64,000 bases of DNA from Cryptomeria japonica (lineage: Eukaryota; Streptophyta; Pinopsida; Cupressales; Cupressaceae). Below are positions 42,850-53,154 of this stretch, in pieces (within the stretch, counting starts at the first letter, position 1; every line of letters begins with the position of its first letter). Below the pieces are notes generated by a model. It saw nothing but the letters and a program-made list of their open reading frames with translations, was not told the origin of the DNA and ran no database searches. The stretch covers positions 60,596,114-60,660,113 of the forward strand of contig NC_081408.1 in the NCBI RefSeq assembly GCF_030272615.1, given 5' to 3'. A program made the position numbers and the translations under genes.

Positions 42850-45190
42850 TTGTTTATGATGACCTTGACCCTGGTGATGGAATCTTCTAAGTCAATTCAA
42901 CACTTCTTGTGTTTCCTTAAAATAGTATCTAAAAAATCCAAGATGAATTGGAGATCAACCAATTTAGCAATTGAGGACAAAGAGAAATCCTCCCTATCAA
43001 CTTCGATAGTCACAAGCAAGATAAATTCTTTGATGATTTAATACACATCAAACACCTTTTCATTCTCATCAACGAAGGCACATAGAATCTCAAATATCTT
43101 TGTTGCAATTTCTTTCTTCTTATCCACACATTATTTTAGGGCCTTCCTCATATCCTTGACTAAGCGCTCAACAATATCCATTTGGTGTTCCAAGGCCTCT
43201 TGTTGCTCAATATGCATGCATCATGAAGGAATGACACCATTTTGGATGAGATCATCTAAATCATAATCTTCAAACTTCAAGAAGGCTTCAAAATCCTTTT
43301 CTTGTGTTTCAAGCTCCTAGGAGAAGACTTCTATGGTGTTATCTATCTCTGCCCTCACTACATCAAGGTTACTAATGATGGTTCATGCTGAAATTAAGAG
43401 TTGTATGACTTGACTCAATACCCGATCCATCCATTCTCCTACAACTCTTCTTTGTGATGTTTCTTGCTCAGCCCTTTTAACAACCTGTTCATCCAAGGAT
43501 GAAGCTACCAGTTCAATAGCTTCTAAAGACTTGGTCACTTTAATAAGAATTAAGGTGAGTTTCTCAATTCATTCTTTGAGTTGATCTTTCTTGACCTCAT
43601 CTTCATTGTACCTTGCAATAAGAGCTTCCAATTCTGATATGGCATCATCTGAAGTAGAACCATGAGTTTGTTTTCCCAACTCAATCCTTTGAATGACATA
43701 TTATAAATCTTGGACTTGACCAATAACTGTATCTAGAGGAGGAATAGCAACCTCAACATACTTGTTCCTATTCTTGTCAACCTTTGACCTTGACAAAGTT
43801 TTAGCTTTCTTAATAGTCCTAAGATTGACATGAACAAGTTGTCTAAAATCAAAATCTTTAGGAGAGACAACTTGCTTCTTTCTCTTTGGCGCATTAGACA
43901 TCAACCAAGGTGGTAAAGTTGAATCAGCATTCTCACCTACTACCACATCATGAGAGGGATTGATGGAATCCTAAACAATAGTGGTCACTATAGGTGATGT
44001 CATTGTAACAACATGGGAATGATTTTCAAGGGATGTCAGGTGACTCATTAGATATAGGAGCCGACTCATTCATGAATTTATCAAAATCATCCATCATAGT
44101 TGGAGACACTTCAAAAATAGTATGAAAAGATGAGAAGACATTCTCAATATTTTCATGAGGAGTGTCTAGAGCAGACTCGCTAGCACTAGTGGAAGATACG
44201 TGGATAACATTTGTAGGAGAAACACAAGTAACCACTAGAGGCTTGAGCTTAGAAGTAGAAAGAGGAACCTTTAACATAGATGAAGAAGGAAATACCTGGG
44301 GTAAAGATTCATTTGCTTGTAACAAAGCTTCTTCATTAAGTCCACCTTGTTCTTAGTCATCTTCTTTCTCTTCTTCTAATTGATCAACATGAATCGGTTC
44401 TTCATCAGGATGCTTATCCTCATGTTGTTCATTTGGTGCTTCAAACTCTTGTATCTCATGAACATTAGAGCTCATGGGATCACCTTGAGATTTTCCTTTC
44501 CTAGTTCAACTGTAAACTTAAATTTGGGAGATTTGGTTGGAGTAGTGGTATCTAGTATATTCTTGGTTCTATTTTATGATCTTTTTTCCATTGGGCCAGC
44601 AGTGTCATCATCAAAACCAGAAGAGAAGGATTTCATTGGAACACCATGCAGAGTCAACCATATATTGGTATTTGTAAGAATACTTTGGAACTGCTCCCTG
44701 ATGGAAGTACATTCCTTTTATGACCAATGAATGAGAGGCAAAGGAGTAGAAGAAACCTTGTTCTTCTCATACTTAGGATCTAAGATGTCCCCATCTTCCT
44801 CAAGATTATCCGAAACATTAACAACACCAAAGTTTTCAAGTTCAATTGTTAACTGACAATAGTCAAGTTTTCTCACATCATTCTTAGATCTGCAATTGGT
44901 CCAAACATCTTCAATTAGGTGCACATGAAAATATACCTTATGTAGTTTATTTGTCATTCCTCTATGGTCAAAGTCCTTCCTAGCTTTGAAGAACCTCGTG
45001 GTAACTCTTATTATGAGAACCTAATTGGGCCTCATGTACTGTATTCATTTGATGAGCTCACTCCATCAATACAGTCTTATTAGAAGGGTACCTCGGGAGC
45101 ATAAAAGGCTCACTAGTGAAACAACCAACCCTGAGGTATGTGAATCTTGGGGATTGAAGGCACAAGCATCCATATTGGATCACAACCTCC
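42850..45190 (-). pseudogene. Unidentified coding relic with coiled-coil half, truncated by solo LTR E
   Basis: On the minus strand a mostly consistent protein-like frame runs from about 45190 down. A first part includes FTSEPFMLPRYPSNKTVLME, GMTNKLHKVYFHVHLIEDVW and LDYCQLTIELENFGVVNVSD. A Ser/Pro-rich acidic middle follows (44325-44026), then a basic patch (NAPKRKKQVVSPKDFDFRQL). The last part is a long heptad-like charged region (SELEALIARYNEDEVKKDQL, SLEAIELVASSLDEQVVKRA, EKDFEAFLKFEDYDLDDL). Stops, several TAG, occur every 50-100 codons. I do not recognise the family. It could be an extra frame of a Tat/Ogre element or an old host gene. Confidence 0.6.
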
Positions 45191-45198
45191 CAAGAATG

Positions 45199-46335
45199 TG
45201 ATGAATACTAAGAGGGGGGGTGAATTAGTATACCAAAAAATACTAAACTTAAACACTTAAATAGTTTAGTAGTAAACTGGTATAACATTTTTACTAACAA
45301 ACCAATTAACACAAATGCAAACCAAACAACAAATAAGGCATTCACCCACACAAGAGATTTTGACGTGGAAACCCAAATGGGAAAAACCACGCTGAGATGA
45401 AACTCACAAGTAACTATCTGAAGAATAGTAACCGTACCGGTTAAGGTCATACAATATTCTTTACCAGAACAAATCCTGTTAGGAATCTCAATCTCTGTTA
45501 GGAGATAAGTCCAATTAAAGACTGCCTTGTGAGAGAATTTTAGATGCACAGTTGTGAACCACCTTTTTAGAGGATTTACAAAGGCTTTGCTAGGCCTACA
45601 CGGTTAAGGGTTATAGACTTGTCAAAGATGTGAGTAATCAACAAGAGAGTGATCTAAATACTAGCACATTATGCTTGGTTAGATCCTTGATAGCTCATTG
45701 TTAATGCATTTCAGCATTACTTCAGTCTTCAATATTTTCACACTTTGTTTCTTCACACAGGCCTAATCTTCTTCTATGATCGCACATGCAAAAATTTCAT
45801 CAACCACACAAAAACCCTAACACCTACTAAAACCCTAGACATGATGTCCTTATAAAGGAATCTGATTTCATGTCGGTCCAATAGGATTACATTGCAAGTT
45901 CCTAGGTTTAGTGCATCTGGACACATTTGGTAACACGACATAGAATCACCACCAAAGTGTCGGTGGATGATAACTCCTCACAAAAATAATACCGGTTGGT
46001 AACTCATCATAGAGTAATACCGGTTTATACATTTACCTATTACCGGTTCACATATTTTACCGATTACCGATTTGCCAAAATGAAGACTGGGAAAAATGAT
46101 AACTGTCGCTTCAGTTCCTTCGTGCCGCTTGAGATCCTCAAACCGCTTGAGGCCTTCATACCGCTTGGGATCGGTAGACACTTTCTACAAAAACCGATAG
46201 CCTAAAGGCTATAATACATAATACCGGTTTGGAACAAATACCGGTTGAGCATAACTCATACATACAAAAAGTGATCTCAAAGCAAGTGTGTGTCCATCAA
46301 TGACAATCACAACAAAATCATCAAAAATGCCAATA
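45199..46335 (-). mobile_element. Copia solo LTR E (1137 bp)
   Basis: The sequence has the body of a copia LTR of the same broad group as F: TGAATTAGTAT after a G-run, then AAAACCACGCTGAGATG, CCGGTT-rich sequence and ATGCCAATA at the end. The target duplication is GAATG at 45194-45198 and 46336-46340. No internal region is present. The terminal CA reads TA. It interrupts or abuts the coiled-coil relic. Confidence 0.85.
45205..45231. other. G-tract hairpin, solo LTR E
   Basis: ATACTAA (45205-45211) pairs with TTAGTAT (45225-45231). Relative to the CTGA/TCAG of other LTRs both arms carry the matching change to CTAA/TTAG. Confidence 0.9.
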
Positions 46336-46469
46336 GAATGATCATATACTCATTCATTATACAAATTCTTGTTCAACACAACCATATAATAACTGAAGAA
46401 TGCATCATTTACTCTCCCGAAATGACTATGAATATTCTAAAAAACCAACTTGGAATAGTATTTATGTAC

Positions 46470-47977
46470 GGATAATCTTAGAGGATCCGGTTAATACTAA
46501 GAGGGGGGAGGGGGGTGAATCAGTATTAACAATAATTTCAATCTTAAAACTTAAACTTATAAAAAGTCTTCAAATCAAACATAAACCAGTAGTAAATTCT
46601 TTACCATTACCGGTAAGCACTGATAACCAACTTTTAAACTGGTTTATCAAAACAACTCATTAAGTGTTCATAAATATGCATAAACTGAAAGTAAAACATA
46701 ACAACACATAAAAAAATTCATCAAATGAACACCATTTTTTTCATGTGGAAACCCAAATAGGGAAAAACTATGGTGGGAATCGGTACCCACAAAAATTGTA
46801 CACACTTTCAGAATGTGCCCTATTAGGGGCCTAGTCCAGTTATAAGCTTATAATGATGCCATGTTAGGAGCAGACCTTATTAGGAGTCACTCAGTTAAGG
46901 GATTTAGATGATGATCACTATTAGGAGCTTTGACCTATTAGGATCAACCTCGAAAAGGATTCAACACTCTGATATAGAGCTACCCGGTTAAGGGATTTAC
47001 AATCTAAGGCCTGTTAGGAGCTACCCGGCTAAGGGATTTTGACTGTTGCAATTGTTAGAGATCAACAGTGAATGATATGGGTACAACACTTAATTGCTTC
47101 CTTGATCAGATCTAATTAAGCTCCAAATCTGCTACACTTTGGTAGATATCATACTCTGGTTCGGCTTCACACTTTTCTAAAAACCACCGACACTCCAAAC
47201 ATCAACTTTACTGACATAAATAAACTTTACAACTTATTCAGTTACAAAACCTTAAGACTTACAACATAGATCATCACAGATCTTTTACAACTTATTACAA
47301 GTCATCATTGATCATCATGGATCATTAAAATCAATTACAATCATTGAATGATCATCACATCTTGATCTGATACAAAGTCAAACCCTTAGAACACTTCGCT
47401 AAGCACTTTGCATATTCCTAAGAAATTTTCTTTCCAAATGCACCAAAATATCTTTCAAACACTTCATGCATTTTGTGTCATGTCATCACCAACATTTTAA
47501 CTTGATGTAGATCACTGCCAAACCAAAATCATTACCGGTTAAGAGAATTCTTTACTGGTCCTTAAACCCTAGCAAAAATACAACATAAATCATAAATATG
47601 ATTTCTGATAACCAAAACATGATGTGGTTACAATCAGATACATATTACAATGATACAAGCTAACATTCCAAACCGCAACACTTCAATCATCACCAATCAC
47701 CAAATCAAATCAAAACATTCCTTGTTTATCGGTTAAGGTCCTAATTCCTAGTTTGTTGTGTATAATACCGGTAAGGCATTTCCGATAGCCCAAAAAAACA
47801 TAGATGACAAAATATAACATAGAAAACATCAGTTGCCATCAATGACAACACAAATAACTAATCAAAGTCATATGATTATACAATCTCAATCTCTTCATCA
47901 CAATGTCATTACAAATAGTCCTTTATCGATTCAGTCACCATTCTTGATCTGCATCAGTTATGCCAATTACGCCAACA
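46470..47977 (-). repeat. 3' LTR of copia F
   Basis: The 1508-bp LTR matches 61222-62203 (GATAATCTTAGAGGATC onward). Its first base is G where the partner has T. It ends ACGCCAACA at 47977, against a weak polypurine tract (minus strand CCAAAGGCGAAGAA). Confidence 0.9.
46490..46530. other. G-tract hairpin, copia F 3' LTR
   Basis: GTTAATACT (46490-46498) pairs perfectly with AGTATTAAC (46522-46530). The inner base pair is broken by a CTGA-to-CTAA change not matched in the other arm. Confidence 0.88.
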
Positions 47978-48340
47978 TTCTTCGCCTTTGGCATTGATGG
48001 AAACACCAACATATTCAACTAAAATCATGTTGCTTAGTTCTGAGACTTGTCTATTGTACTTCACTCTTCTGTTGGTTCACTTAGTTCATCTTTACCTAGA
48101 ACTAAATCTTCATTTCTTCTCCCCCTTTCTGTTACACATCTTCTCCTCCTTAGGTTAATATATTTCTTCTCCCCCTTTGACAGAAATATCAAAGGTACAT
48201 ATGCATCACCAATAATCAAATCTCATCTAAGTTGCTCCCCATGTAGAGTAGCCACCCTTTCATCAATCCTTAGTGAAAAATATTCACTAAGCTCATTGGA
48301 TTGATGCATCTCCTACATCTTAGTTCTTCTTATGTGGGGC
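47978..48340. other. Copia F 3' untranslated segment
   Basis: This non-coding sequence between the 3' LTR and the Pol stop is rich in CTTCTCCCCC words (purine-rich on the sense strand), as is usual just upstream of a copia 3' LTR. Confidence 0.65.
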
Positions 48341-49074
48341 TTTGACCCTTAATTTACCTCTGAGGTACTCAAAGGTAGTCTTCAGCAATGCTTTTGTGAA
48401 AATTTATGCAAGGTGCTCCTTACTTGTCACATACTCCATTCTTACTTGCTTCTCCTGGACTCTGTCCCTCATAAAGTGATATTTCAATTATATGTACTTT
48501 GTCCTTGCATGTAACACATGATTTTTTGAAATATTAATAGCACTTGTATTATCAAAATAAATAGTTATCGGTTCAAACATATCAAGTTTAAAACCTTCTA
48601 ATACATGTCTCATCCAAATTGCCTTCATGCAATTTATTGATGCTGCAACATACTCTACCTCTTCTATTGACTGTGATACACATGTTTGCTTCTTACTTGT
48701 CCAAGAAGCCAACCTACCTCCAAGAAGAAAATCTCCACCGGTAGTGCTTTTTCGGTCATCAACATTGCCTATCCAATCTACATCAGTAAACACTTCCAAA
48801 GAAAAATCATTTTTATAATGATACCATAAACCAAAGTCTATTGTGCCTTTCAAGTACCAGAATATCCTTTTCACCACTACCAAGTGAGTCTCCTTGGAAT
48901 CCTTCTAAAATATAGTAACCAAACCAACAGCATGTGCAATATCAGGCCTACTATGAACAACATAATATAATTTACTGACCATGGACTTGTATTCCTTTTA
49001 ATCAACAGAGGGTGAATCATCTTGCTTAGTCAATTTACAACTTATCACCATTGGAGTGCCAACCGATTTACAAT
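48341..49074 (-). pseudogene. Copia F RNase H and end of RT
   Basis: After the copia H insertion the frame resumes with CKSVGTPMVISCKLTK (RT connection), then a broken VVHSRPDIAHAVG-like part near 48940. The RNase H frame (48883-48488) follows, with FTDVDWIGNVDDRKSTTGG, SQSIEEVEYVAASINCMKAI, IYFDNTSAINISKNHVLHAR and HARTKYI. The region after 48488 keeps EQLA-FTKAL-like fragments in other frames. Stops separate the pieces. Confidence 0.9.
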
Positions 49075-49075
49075 T

Positions 49076-49307
49076 TGTTAGAATTTCAAGCAGATCCAAA
49101 GAAAATATGAACTAACAATTATATGCAGATATAAATACAAAAGATAAAGGAATAAAACAGGACACAAAGAACACAAAGATTTAACATGGTTCACCCAGAA
49201 TGGGTTACGTCCACCATACACAGTCGTCCTATCTTTCTTATTATCCAACAAAAATAGTACATAAACCTCTCTATGCCTTAAGCATCCCAGCAGCTTATAA
49301 CATGCGT
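49076..49307 (-). repeat. Truncated 3' LTR of copia H
   Basis: It is collinear with 55679-55913 up to CTTATAACATG, then jumps directly into Pol linker sequence. About 110 bp of U3 are lost. Confidence 0.9.
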
Positions 49308-49565
49308 TAATAAAATAGAATACAAAGAAGGAGAAAATCTTTTAGGGGGTCTACTTGACCTTGTAGAACCTCTAACACTTGCAGGAGTTTGTGGGACAAT
49401 CTGTTGTTGTTGAGCATCAGGTATCTGTGGCATTTCATTTTCAGGAATCTCATCCAACACCACATATTCTTGTTTGTCCTATTCATGCTTCTTTTCCTGC
49501 ATCTGTTCTTTATACATAACCTTCTCATTGAATATAACATCTCTACTTCTAATTATTTTCTTATT
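49308..49565 (-). pseudogene. Copia H post-integrase linker fused to LTR
   Basis: The frame reads RGSTRSSRPPKRFSPSLYSI, the conserved start of the linker before RT in Tnt1-like elements, then continues LLTHVISCWDA into LTR sequence and stops. The junction at about 49308 is the deletion breakpoint. Confidence 0.82.
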
Positions 49566-49925
49566 TTAAAAATCCCATAACCGATAGCCATATTTATCTA
49601 TCCCATATCTAATGAAGGTACATTTATGAGATTTAACATCAAGCTTGGTTCTGTTTTCTTTATCAACATGGACAAAAGCTTCACAACCAAAAGTTTTCAG
49701 AAAAGAATAATTTACCTTTTTACCAGTCCATGCCTCCTTTGGAATACCACCATCCAAAGGGGTTGAAGTTCCTCTATTTATCAAATAGACAGTAGTATGT
49801 ACAACATGTGCCCAAAAATGTAAGGGCAATCCAGCATGCAATCTCATGCTCCTCGTGCGTTCCATGATATTCCTATTCATTCTCTTTGACACACCATTTT
49901 CTTGTGGAGTTCCTGGAACTGTCTT
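49566..49925 (-). pseudogene. Copia H integrase C-terminal part
   Basis: The frame 49892-49566 covers the Glu region (GVPGTPQENGV-like bases just upstream in another frame) and RTRSMRLHAGLPLHFWAHVV, INRGTSTPLDGGIPKEAWTG, FLKTFGCEAFVHVDKENRTK and DKYGYRLWDF. It is separated from the core by a frame break near 49925. Confidence 0.9.
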
Positions 49926-50830
49926 CTACTTTCGAATCCCATTTAAGGAGGAGCAGTAATCTTCAAATGATTTGCTGCAATACTCACCTCCATTATCTGA
50001 TCTAAGACACTTCAACTTTTTTCCTTTCTTATTCTCAACCAAAGCTTTCCATTTCTTAAAAGTTTCAAAAACATCTAATTTTTGTTTTAGGAAATATACC
50101 CATGTTTTTCTGGTTGATTCATCAATAAAAATAACATAATAACGAGAGCCACCAAGAGATGATACCTGAGCTGGTCCCCATACATCTGAATGCACAAGCT
50201 CTAACTTCTCACTCTTCTTCTCTTTCCCAACCTTGAGAAATATGACTCTTTTTTGTTTACCATAAACACGGTTTTCAAAGAATGTTAAATCAATCTTCTT
50301 TAGTCCTGGCAATAGATTTTTGGAGTGAAGGATTTTCATCCCTTTCTCACTCATGTGCCCAAGCTTGTGGTGCCACATTATCAAATCTGTTCTTGCAACA
50401 TCTATTGTTGTTGTCCCTGTAGTAACTTTATCTATACCAACTAGGGTAGAGTAAGTGTTACCAGTACATAGATATAATGTGCCTACCTTCGCACCTTTAG
50501 CTACTACTAATGATCCTTTAGTGACCTTCCAGATACTATTTGAGAAGGTAACTATGCAACCTTCAGTACCTAGTTGCCCTGCAAAAATTAAATTTCTTCT
50601 TAAATTAGGAACATGTCTTACCTCCTGTAGAAACCAGTCATTTCCATTCTGCAACTTGATCTTTATCTTTCTTTTTCCAACAATTTGATAGGGCTCATCA
50701 TCACCCAAATATACCTGTTGAAAATCACCTTGAACATAATCTAGAAAATATTTTCTATGGGGTGTAGCATGAAATGAAGCCCTAGAATCTATTACCCAAG
50801 AATCATTAACATTATCCAAATATAAGATTA
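49926..50830 (-). pseudogene. Copia H protease, pre-integrase and integrase core
   Basis: A 297-residue open frame begins MDNVNDSWVIDSRASFHATP. The active-site Gly of D-S-G is Arg (AGG). It continues through VYLGDDEPYQIVGKRKIKI, VRHVPNLRRNLIFAGQL, the HHCC start MWHHKLGHMSEKGMKIL, and the integrase core with LVHSDVWGPAQVSSLGGSRY (first Asp) and CLRSDNGGEYCSKSFEDYC (second Asp). The frame then breaks near 49930. Confidence 0.93.
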
Positions 50831-50879
50831 AAGCATCTTGTAAAGTATTACTTGCAATATTAGCTTCCTTACTGTCATT

Positions 50880-51427
50880 GTCACTTTTGTCTCCTTCTTT
50901 GTTCTTCTGAGACCAACAGTCTTTCTTTAGATGACTAGGCTTTCCGCAGTACCAATAATCTTTCTTTCCTCTAGATTGAGAGCGTCCTTTCTTTGACTTC
51001 CCTCATGACTTCTCATTCCTAGGGCCTTTTCCTCTTTCCTTTGATCTTCCTCTATCCTCCACATTCAAAATACTACTTGATGATTTTGGAGTCTCACCTA
51101 TGCTTTTCCTTCGCATTTCCTCACTTAGGATAACACCAACAATATCATCAAATACCAAAGTATTTTTACCAGAGACAGAGTTACTTACAGCCATAACCAA
51201 GCTATACCAGCTTTTTGGCAAAGAACATAAAATCAAGAGAGCCCTAACCTCTTCTGCAAAAGTAATTTTTATCGAAGACAATTGACTGGTAATTGTATTA
51301 AATTTATTTAAGTGCTCCACTACAGATCCTCCCTCACTCATTTTCAAATTAAACAAACACTTCATAAGAAATACCTTATTTGAAGCCGAGGGTTTCTCAT
51401 ACAACTTAGCCAATGTCGCCATCAAAT
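50880..51427 (-). pseudogene. Copia H Gag C-terminal part
   Basis: From LMATLAKLYEKPSASNKVFL the frame runs through LFNLKMSEGGSVVEHLNKFN, LLILCSLPKSWYSLVMAVSN and the Arg/Lys/Ser-rich end at 51003. The zinc knuckle CWYCGKPSHLKKDCW-like segment lies at about 50900-50980 after a stop. Upstream it joins the N-terminal part at 55380 across giant solo LTR I, meeting at IIEAKMIV and DLMATL. Confidence 0.9.
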
Positions 51428-52639
51428 CTACATGTTGTTCACCAAAAGTGATAACCCAAGTATACCTGCAATCCTTCTATGAAATGGCCAATTTCAGTCT
51501 ATAAAACACATCAGGGCTTGGACAACGTAACATAGGATCCTAATGATCCTCCTGCACTTCAGGTTCTGCTAGACCTAAGGGGGGACACCCTTTTGATGCG
51601 TTAAATACAATAATTACAGACACATAACTGCATCAACACTAAGCAGATAAATCATTTCACAAGCTCAACAGGTTAAGAAACATTACAAATTAGCTAGATC
51701 TGTACAAGCAATAGGATGAAACAGAGCTTGGAAAGAATGGAACACAAACACCCCTAAACATGAAGGGAAATTAGATTTGTCATTTAAAATATATATTTGA
51801 AAACATCCCCAAACTTGCAAGACCGGTGCCTTGTTCATTGGGCGACGGAGTCACAGACAGAACTACAAATATGAATCATAGATGCAAGCTTATTTTCCTT
51901 AAACAAAATATTCATGCACCAATACCTTATATTAATGCACTATTTGATTCATTCACAAATTTATCAGATCTAGATACACATTTCATCATTCATGACTGAC
52001 TACAGAATTTAAAACCTTCCTTGAAGGATACCTATAAACAGTCACACAATTTCCTTAAAATTGACAAATCTTCATCCTCCTTGAGGATTCAATTTATGAT
52101 AATGAAATGCATATCACAGAGACAGTATCATGGAAAATTTACTCATGCCTGACACAAATAAGACCTGCAACCAGAAAACAATCTATCATCCTGTAATGTA
52201 GCCTCTATACCCTGAATAGATCCATAGAACTTTACAAGTTTGGGTCAAGAATTTCAGAAAATGGAAGCCATGAAAACTGGAGCACTTCCTCACAGAATTC
52301 TGGAACCCTTACGACTAAGAATAATTCGAAATAAAAAGAGGAGAGAAGAAAATCAAATCTGCAACTGAATTGCCAAGTGTCTCCTCTCTAACTGAATTTT
52401 GTTCCCATGGAAACTGCTTCTAAAATATCCCACATTTGTCAAAATTAACTTCATAATCAAATTCCTCACTCCGAGAGCTTTCCGAAAACATATAACACTT
52501 TATACTTTGGCAAAAAATTGAGCCCTGGGTGAATTAATCCTCAACACGGACCCATCATTTAAATTTTTCAAATTTCTCTATAGTTTAAACTATATCATTT
52601 AATCATTTTAAATTTGATTTTTGCCTCCATTTGTGCTCT

Positions 52640-52850
52640 GACGCCTTGCCACATGGCGGCCTCTGATTGGTCGATGGGGTTGACCGAACGCCACCTGGGA
52701 TGACACCTCATCATCGCCACGTCATCTACTTTGTCACTGCCACTTGGCCGCCACGTCATCGCCACTGGACTGCCACCTGTGCGCCAACTGTGTGCCACCT
52801 CACCGGGACCTGCCTGTTGGACTGCCACCTAACACGACATGTGGACGGCT
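52640..52850. repeat. GCCAC-rich island in giant LTR I
   Basis: About nine GCCAC words occur within some 180 bp. They include two copies of CGCCACGTCATC (52715-52726 and 52749-52760) and two of GGACTGCCACCT. The ACGT cores in a GCCACGTCA context match plant bZIP (G/C-box) sites. It is upstream of the TATA box. Confidence 0.75.
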
Positions 52851-52862
52851 CTCATTCACTTT

Positions 52863-52912
52863 CGCTATTTCGTGGGGTTTAAACTACGTGCATCTCCCTT
52901 CACGAAATAGCG
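52863..52912. repeat. 12-bp perfect inverted repeat in giant LTR I
   Basis: CGCTATTTCGTG (52863-52874) pairs perfectly with CACGAAATAGCG (52901-52912) around a 26-base loop. It sits between the GCCAC-rich island and the TATA box. Confidence 0.9.
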
Positions 52913-53144
52913 CGAGCCGTTGATCTCTCTTGAACTTGCTCTCTCGTTAACCCGGCCTTCGTCTGCAAAATTTCGCCTGCTTGCTTCGGGAAGCGTGCCT
53001 GTGTGGGGTCCACTTGGTCTTCATCTAGTCAACTCCTCCATCACCTCGACAAGCGTGCTCACACGTGGGCCCACCTTGGGCACCCATAGGCACCATCCGT
53101 CAAAAGCCTTTATGGCTTAGACATTATAGTATAGTGCGTTTTTG

Positions 53145-53154
53145 TATATAAATA
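53145..53154 (+). promoter_or_regulatory. TATA box of giant LTR I
   Basis: TATATAAATA lies in a less AT-rich context than other candidates here, about 285 bases after the ACGT-core sites. It suggests + strand LTR transcription. Confidence 0.65.
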
